From Streptomyces stelliscabiei (GTDB taxonomy: Bacteria; Actinomycetota; Actinomycetes; Streptomycetales; Streptomycetaceae), in the NCBI RefSeq assembly GCF_014873495.1, contig NZ_JADBGF010000001.1, forward strand, positions 2,976,001 through 3,040,000: DNA of 64,000 bases, in the 5' to 3' direction. Positions 60,766 through 64,000 of this stretch are shown here, one piece after another; the stretch's first letter is position 1, and every line of letters starts with the position of its first letter. The position numbers were made by a program, and so were the translations under genes. The notes beneath the pieces are model-generated. The model made no database searches, was not told where the DNA came from, and saw only the letters and a program-made list of their open reading frames with translations.

Positions 60766-63700
60766 TCAGACGAGGGCGGCGGCCTCCCGCGGGGTGAGGG
60801 CGCCGCCCTCGGCGTACGCCCGCTCGTACGCGGTGTCGCCCAGCGCCGCGCGCGTCACGGCCTCGGCCCTGTCACGGGACTCGACCTCCATCGGGCTGGA
60901 GAAGTGGCCGGGCGGCAGCAGCGCGTCGGCGGCGCCGATGAGCCGGGCCGCGTCGAGGGCGCGGGCGCCGCCGTCGACGGCCGTCAGGGAGATGGCCGCG
61001 GTCACGAGATGGATGGCGGGCATATGGGGCGCGACCATCTGGGACAGCCGGTCCAGACTCCGGTCCAGCGCCTCGCGCATCAGCCGCAGCGCCTCCTCGT
61101 GCTGTCCGTCCATCGTCTCCAGCCAGCCCTCGACGCCGATGACGAACCCGGCGAAGAGCACGAAGTCCGCGGCGTGGAAGTCCTGGCGCAGCAGGGTGAG
61201 CTGCTCGCGGGCCTCGACCGTGCGCCCGCTGCGGCCGAGCCGGATCGCGAGGAAGAGCCGGGCGGCGGGCACCGCCCCGCCGGCGGCCCGGCGCCCGGCC
61301 TCCAACACGTCGAACAGCAATTTCTCGCCGCGCTCCGCGTCGCCGCTCTCGATGTACACGCTGCCGAGCCGGACGCCGAGCATGCCCAACTGGGCGTTGG
61401 CGCCGAGTCGTTCGGCGTACTCGATGGCCCGCTCGAAGTCCGCGGCGGCGAGCTCGAACTCGCCCTTGCGCTCCAGGAACTCGCCACGCGCCGAGAGCGC
61501 CTCGGCGGCGCCCCAGGCGTCCCCGAGCCGGTCGAAGATCTCCAGCGACTCCTCGGCGTCCGCGGGGGCGTCGCCCGCCCAGTCGGTACGGTTGGCGAGG
61601 ATGTTGGCCCGCATCTGCAGGGTCTGGCCCAGTTCCCAGGTGAAGCCGAGGGCGCGGCAGGTGTCGATGTTGGCGTCGAGGACGGCGCGCAGCTTCTCCA
61701 TCTCGCCGGTCAGCAGGACGGCGTAGAACCACATGAAGCCGGGGAAGCGGCAGGTCTGCGGCTGGCCCGGACGGTAGGTCGCGCTGATGACCCGCAGCTT
61801 CTCCTGGGCCTCGGCGGTCTTCCAGGCGGGCAGTTCCATGTCCATGCAGGCCAGGTGGACGAGATGCACCCCGCGCCGGGCCTCGTCCAGGACGGCGGGA
61901 CTCATCGGCGGCGGGCGTTCGACGGTGCGCTCCCGCAGGTCCGGGACGGGGCGGGCGGGTGCGGTGAAGGGGTCCGGGCCGAGTTCCTTGACCTGGGCGG
62001 ACCAGTGCCGGGCCTCGGTCTTCAGATCCCGCATCTGCCAGTACCAGCACAGCGAGAGCGTCAGACAGAGCGCCTCCTGCTCGTCCCGCTCGGCGACGGC
62101 GTGTCTGAGGGCGGTGCGGATGTTCTCGTACTCCAGTTCCAGCAGCTCGATCGCGGCACGCTGGCCGGAGCCGCGCAGCAACGGGTCGGTGGTGCGGACG
62201 AGTTCGCGGTAGTACGTGAGGTGCGCGCGTGCGGCGGCCGGGCGGGTGCCGGTCTCGTCGAGCCGTTCGCCCGCGTACTCGACGACGGTCTCCAGGAGCC
62301 GGTAGCGCATCTCTCCGGCCGCGGGAACCGCCGAAGGGGCCGCCACGACGAGGGACTTGTCGACGAGCGAGCCGAGCGCCTCCAGCGCGGCGGGTCCGCA
62401 GACGGCCTCGGCGGCGGCCAGGTCGCAGCCGCCGGCGAACACCGACAGCCGCCGCAGGACGTACCGTTCGTCCTCGTCGAGCAGCTCCCAGGACCAGTCG
62501 ACGACCGCGCGCAGGGTCTGCTGCCGGGGCAGGACGGTACGGCTGCCGGAGGTGAGCAGCCGGAAGCGGTCGTCGAGGCGGTCGGCGATCTGGCGGGGCG
62601 TCAGCATGCGCAGCCGGGCCGCAGCCAGCTCGATGGCGAGGGGCAGCCCGTCGAGGCGGCGGCAGATCTCGGCGGCCGCCTCCGGGTCGGCGGCGACGGT
62701 GAAACCGGGCCGGGCGGCCGCCCCCCGGTCGGCCAGCAGGCGCAGCGCGTGCGGTTCCGTCAGCGACTCCACCGGGCGCAGCAACTCCCCCGGTACGCCG
62801 AGGGGTTCGCGGCTGGTGGCGAGGACGGTCAGCGTCGGGCAGCGCTGGAGGAGCTGGTCGACGAGGTGGGCGGCGGCGTCCACGACGTGTTCGCAGTTGT
62901 CGAGGATCAGCAGCATGCGGCGCCCGGCGCAGTGTTCGGCGAGGCGGGCCAGCGGGTCGTCCTTGCGGTCGGCCGCGACGCGCATCTCCTCGGCGCGGGC
63001 GCCGCGCAGGACGGTCTCGCGGGCGCCGAGGGCGGTGAGGACGGTCTCCGGGACGTTCGCGGGGTCGTCCACGGGGGCGAGTTCGGCGAGCCAGACGCCG
63101 TCCGGCATGGCCTCGGCGACGGCCTCGCCGGCCTCCTGGGAGAGGCGGGTCTTGCCCGCGCCGCCGGGGCCGAGAAGGGTGACGAGGCGGGTGCCGGTGA
63201 GGTCGTGGCGGATGGTGTCGATGTCGGTGTCCCGGCCGACGAACGAGGTGAGACGGGCGCGGAGGTTGCCCGGGGCGCGGGTGGGGTGGGGGTGCGGCGC
63301 GGGCCGGTCGCGCGGTTCCCCGCGCCTCTGACGGGGCGCTGGTTCGTCCGATCGCAGGAGTTCCGCGTGCAGTCGGCCGAGTGCCGGGCCCGGGCTCGTG
63401 CCCAGGCGGGCCGACAGGAGGCGGCGTATCTCCTCGTAGGCCGCCAGGGCCTCCGCCGTGCGGCCCGTGTCCCGGAGGGCCTGGAGGCGGAGCAACTGGA
63501 GGGGTTCGTCGAGGGGATGGGTGTCGCAGAGGGCGGTGAGGTCCGGGAGGGCGGAGTCGGCGCGGCCCAGCGCGAGGGCGGCGGTGAGGCGGGTGCGGTG
63601 GGCGTCGAGGCGGCGGGTCTCCCAGCGGGCGGCCTCGGCGGCACGGTCGGGGAGGTCGGCCAGCGGCGGGCCCTGCCAGAGGGCCAGCGCGTCGTCGAGG

Positions 63701-64000
63701 ACGTCGGCGGCCTTGGCCGGATCGCCGTCGGCGAGCGCGCGGGCGCCCTCCTCCGCGAGACGTTCGAAGCGGTGCAGGTCGATGTCGTCCCGTGTCGCCG
63801 TGAGGCGGTAGCCGCCGTTCAGTGAGGCGATCGCGTCCGGGCCCAGCGCCCTGCGCAGCCGGCCGACCAGTGCCTGCAGCGCGGCCGGCGCGTCGGCGGG
63901 CGGATCGTCGGCCCACACCTCGTCGACGAGGGTGGCCGCGGGCACCGTACGGCCCTGGCGCAGCGCGAGCACGGTCAGCAGGGCGCGCAGCCGGGCGCCC
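60766..64000 (-). CDS. AfsR/SARP-family regulator with BTAD, NB-ARC-like ATPase and TPR domains; 5' end beyond window
   Basis: At least 1078 aa; the frame is open to the window edge, so the N-terminus is missing. The visible start is the end of the DNA-binding wing (LTVLALRQGRTVPAATLVDEVW), then the bacterial transcriptional activation domain (BTAD). A linker containing a repeat-derived segment follows, then an STAND-type ATPase with Walker A LLGPGGAGKTRLSQE and Walker B RMLLILDNCEHVVDAA. The C-terminal 500 residues are TPR-like helices. Such proteins activate secondary metabolism or stress genes; the target may be the convergent exporter. Confidence 0.92.
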   Translation of the reverse strand, partial: GARLRALLTVLALRQGRTVPAATLVDEVWADDPPADAPAALQALVGRLRRALGPDAIASLNGGYRLTATRDDIDLHRFERLAEEGARALADGDPAKAADVLDDALALWQGPPLADLPDRAAEAARWETRRLDAHRTRLTAALALGRADSALPDLTALCDTHPLDEPLQLLRLQALRDTGRTAEALAAYEEIRRLLSARLGTSPGPALGRLHAELLRSDEPAPRQRRGEPRDRPAPHPHPTRAPGNLRARLTSFVGRDTDIDTIRHDLTGTRLVTLLGPGGAGKTRLSQEAGEAVAEAMPDGVWLAELAPVDDPANVPETVLTALGARETVLRGARAEEMRVAADRKDDPLARLAEHCAGRRMLLILDNCEHVVDAAAHLVDQLLQRCPTLTVLATSREPLGVPGELLRPVESLTEPHALRLLADRGAAARPGFTVAADPEAAAEICRRLDGLPLAIELAAARLRMLTPRQIADRLDDRFRLLTSGSRTVLPRQQTLRAVVDWSWELLDEDERYVLRRLSVFAGGCDLAAAEAVCGPAALEALGSLVDKSLVVAAPSAVPAAGEMRYRLLETVVEYAGERLDETGTRPAAARAHLTYYRELVRTTDPLLRGSGQRAAIELLELEYENIRTALRHAVAERDEQEALCLTLSLCWYWQMRDLKTEARHWSAQVKELGPDPFTAPARPVPDLRERTVERPPPMSPAVLDEARRGVHLVHLACMDMELPAWKTAEAQEKLRVISATYRPGQPQTCRFPGFMWFYAVLLTGEMEKLRAVLDANIDTCRALGFTWELGQTLQMRANILANRTDWAGDAPADAEESLEIFDRLGDAWGAAEALSARGEFLERKGEFELAAADFERAIEYAERLGANAQLGMLGVRLGSVYIESGDAERGEKLLFDVLEAGRRAAGGAVPAARLFLAIRLGRSGRTVEAREQLTLLRQDFHAADFVLFAGFVIGVEGWLETMDGQHEEALRLMREALDRSLDRLSQMVAPHMPAIHLVTAAISLTAVDGGARALDAARLIGAADALLPPGHFSSPMEVESRDRAEAVTRAALGDTAYERAYAEGGALTPREAAALV
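63300..63345 (-). repeat. Dispersed palindromic element, copy inside the AfsR-like gene
   Basis: The plus strand reads GGCCGGTCGCGCGGTTCCCCGCGCC then TCTGACGGGGCG, matching the core of the intergenic elements at 4636 and 58687. It is translated as the Arg/Pro-rich linker (RQRRGEPRDRPAP) between the BTAD and ATPase domains without breaking the frame. Confidence 0.65.

Noticed and set aside
60904..63825. Long plus-strand open frame opposite the AfsR-like gene
   Set aside because: Antisense of a gene with clear ATPase motifs; no independent signal.
58856..64000. Start of an antibiotic biosynthetic cluster (DrrAB-like exporter with SARP/AfsR-like regulator)
   Set aside because: No biosynthetic enzymes are present in the window; the genes may be stand-alone, and anything beyond 64000 is unseen.

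Overview
The window is chromosomal DNA of a Streptomyces or very close actinomycete. The evidence is high GC with G/C third codon positions, frequent GTG and TTG starts, and a run of typical Streptomyces genes: a glnA, glnII, glnE and glnA2 neighbourhood, malEFG-aglA with malR, secreted amylases, panB, a SARP/AfsR-type regulator, and DUF1996 and DUF4360 secreted proteins. Most of it reads as conserved core. I saw no tRNA, rRNA, CRISPR array, IS element or prophage.

Layout. 0-9 kb: the 3' part of glnA (glutamine synthetase I), small membrane proteins, a kinase-like protein, an HTH_42 protein, a secreted DUF4360 protein, an ArsC-like protein, and glnII behind a clear GlnR-type box. 9-22 kb: an OmpR-type regulator (probably GlnRII), an NAD-dependent epimerase-like protein, a secreted DUF1996 protein, a lipoprotein, a GH89 N-acetylglucosaminidase, an unusual sigma-like/transmembrane fusion, a TetR regulator and a receiver-PP2C phosphatase. 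22-40 kb: a maltodextrin locus with a giant secreted amylase-pullulanase, an alpha-amylase, alpha-glucosidase AglA, the MalEFG uptake system and the LacI-type repressor MalR. CTTGC-type operator words recur upstream of the separate units. 40-52 kb: a PAP2-type membrane enzyme, a divergent LysR/EamA pair, glnE, glnA2, and DUF3105, DUF305 and nadE genes. 52-64 kb: a 16-bp minisatellite, two MFS exporters, an EEP-family membrane phosphatase/nuclease, a TetR gene with a palindromic operator, panB, a DrrAB-like ABC exporter, and a large AfsR-like regulator cut by the window end.

The most interesting part is a compact minus-strand cluster at about 29.27-32.54 kb, lying inside the maltose locus. It encodes a PatA/PatG-like subtilisin protease, a stand-alone protein resembling the C-terminal domain of cyanobactin PatG, four very small cysteine-rich peptides chained mostly by ATGA overlaps, and a further small CxxC peptide. 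All five peptides carry an (I/L/F)PGF motif, N-terminal in the four cysteine-rich ones. Three of them have identical cysteine spacing (C-x7-C-x3-C-x8-C-x3-C-x4-C), and the fourth has eight cysteines in two runs of CxxxC steps. No heterocyclase, lanthionine synthase or transporter is present. I read this as a candidate peptide-maturation (RiPP-like) system with disulfide- or metal-stabilised helical-hairpin products; this is an inference.

How the genes fit together. GlnA and GlnII assimilate ammonium, GlnE adenylylates GlnA, and GlnA2 is a divergent paralogue that lacks the adenylylated tyrosine. In the maltose locus the secreted amylase and pullulanase degrade starch or glycogen outside the cell, MalEFG imports maltodextrins, AglA hydrolyses them and MalR represses the units.
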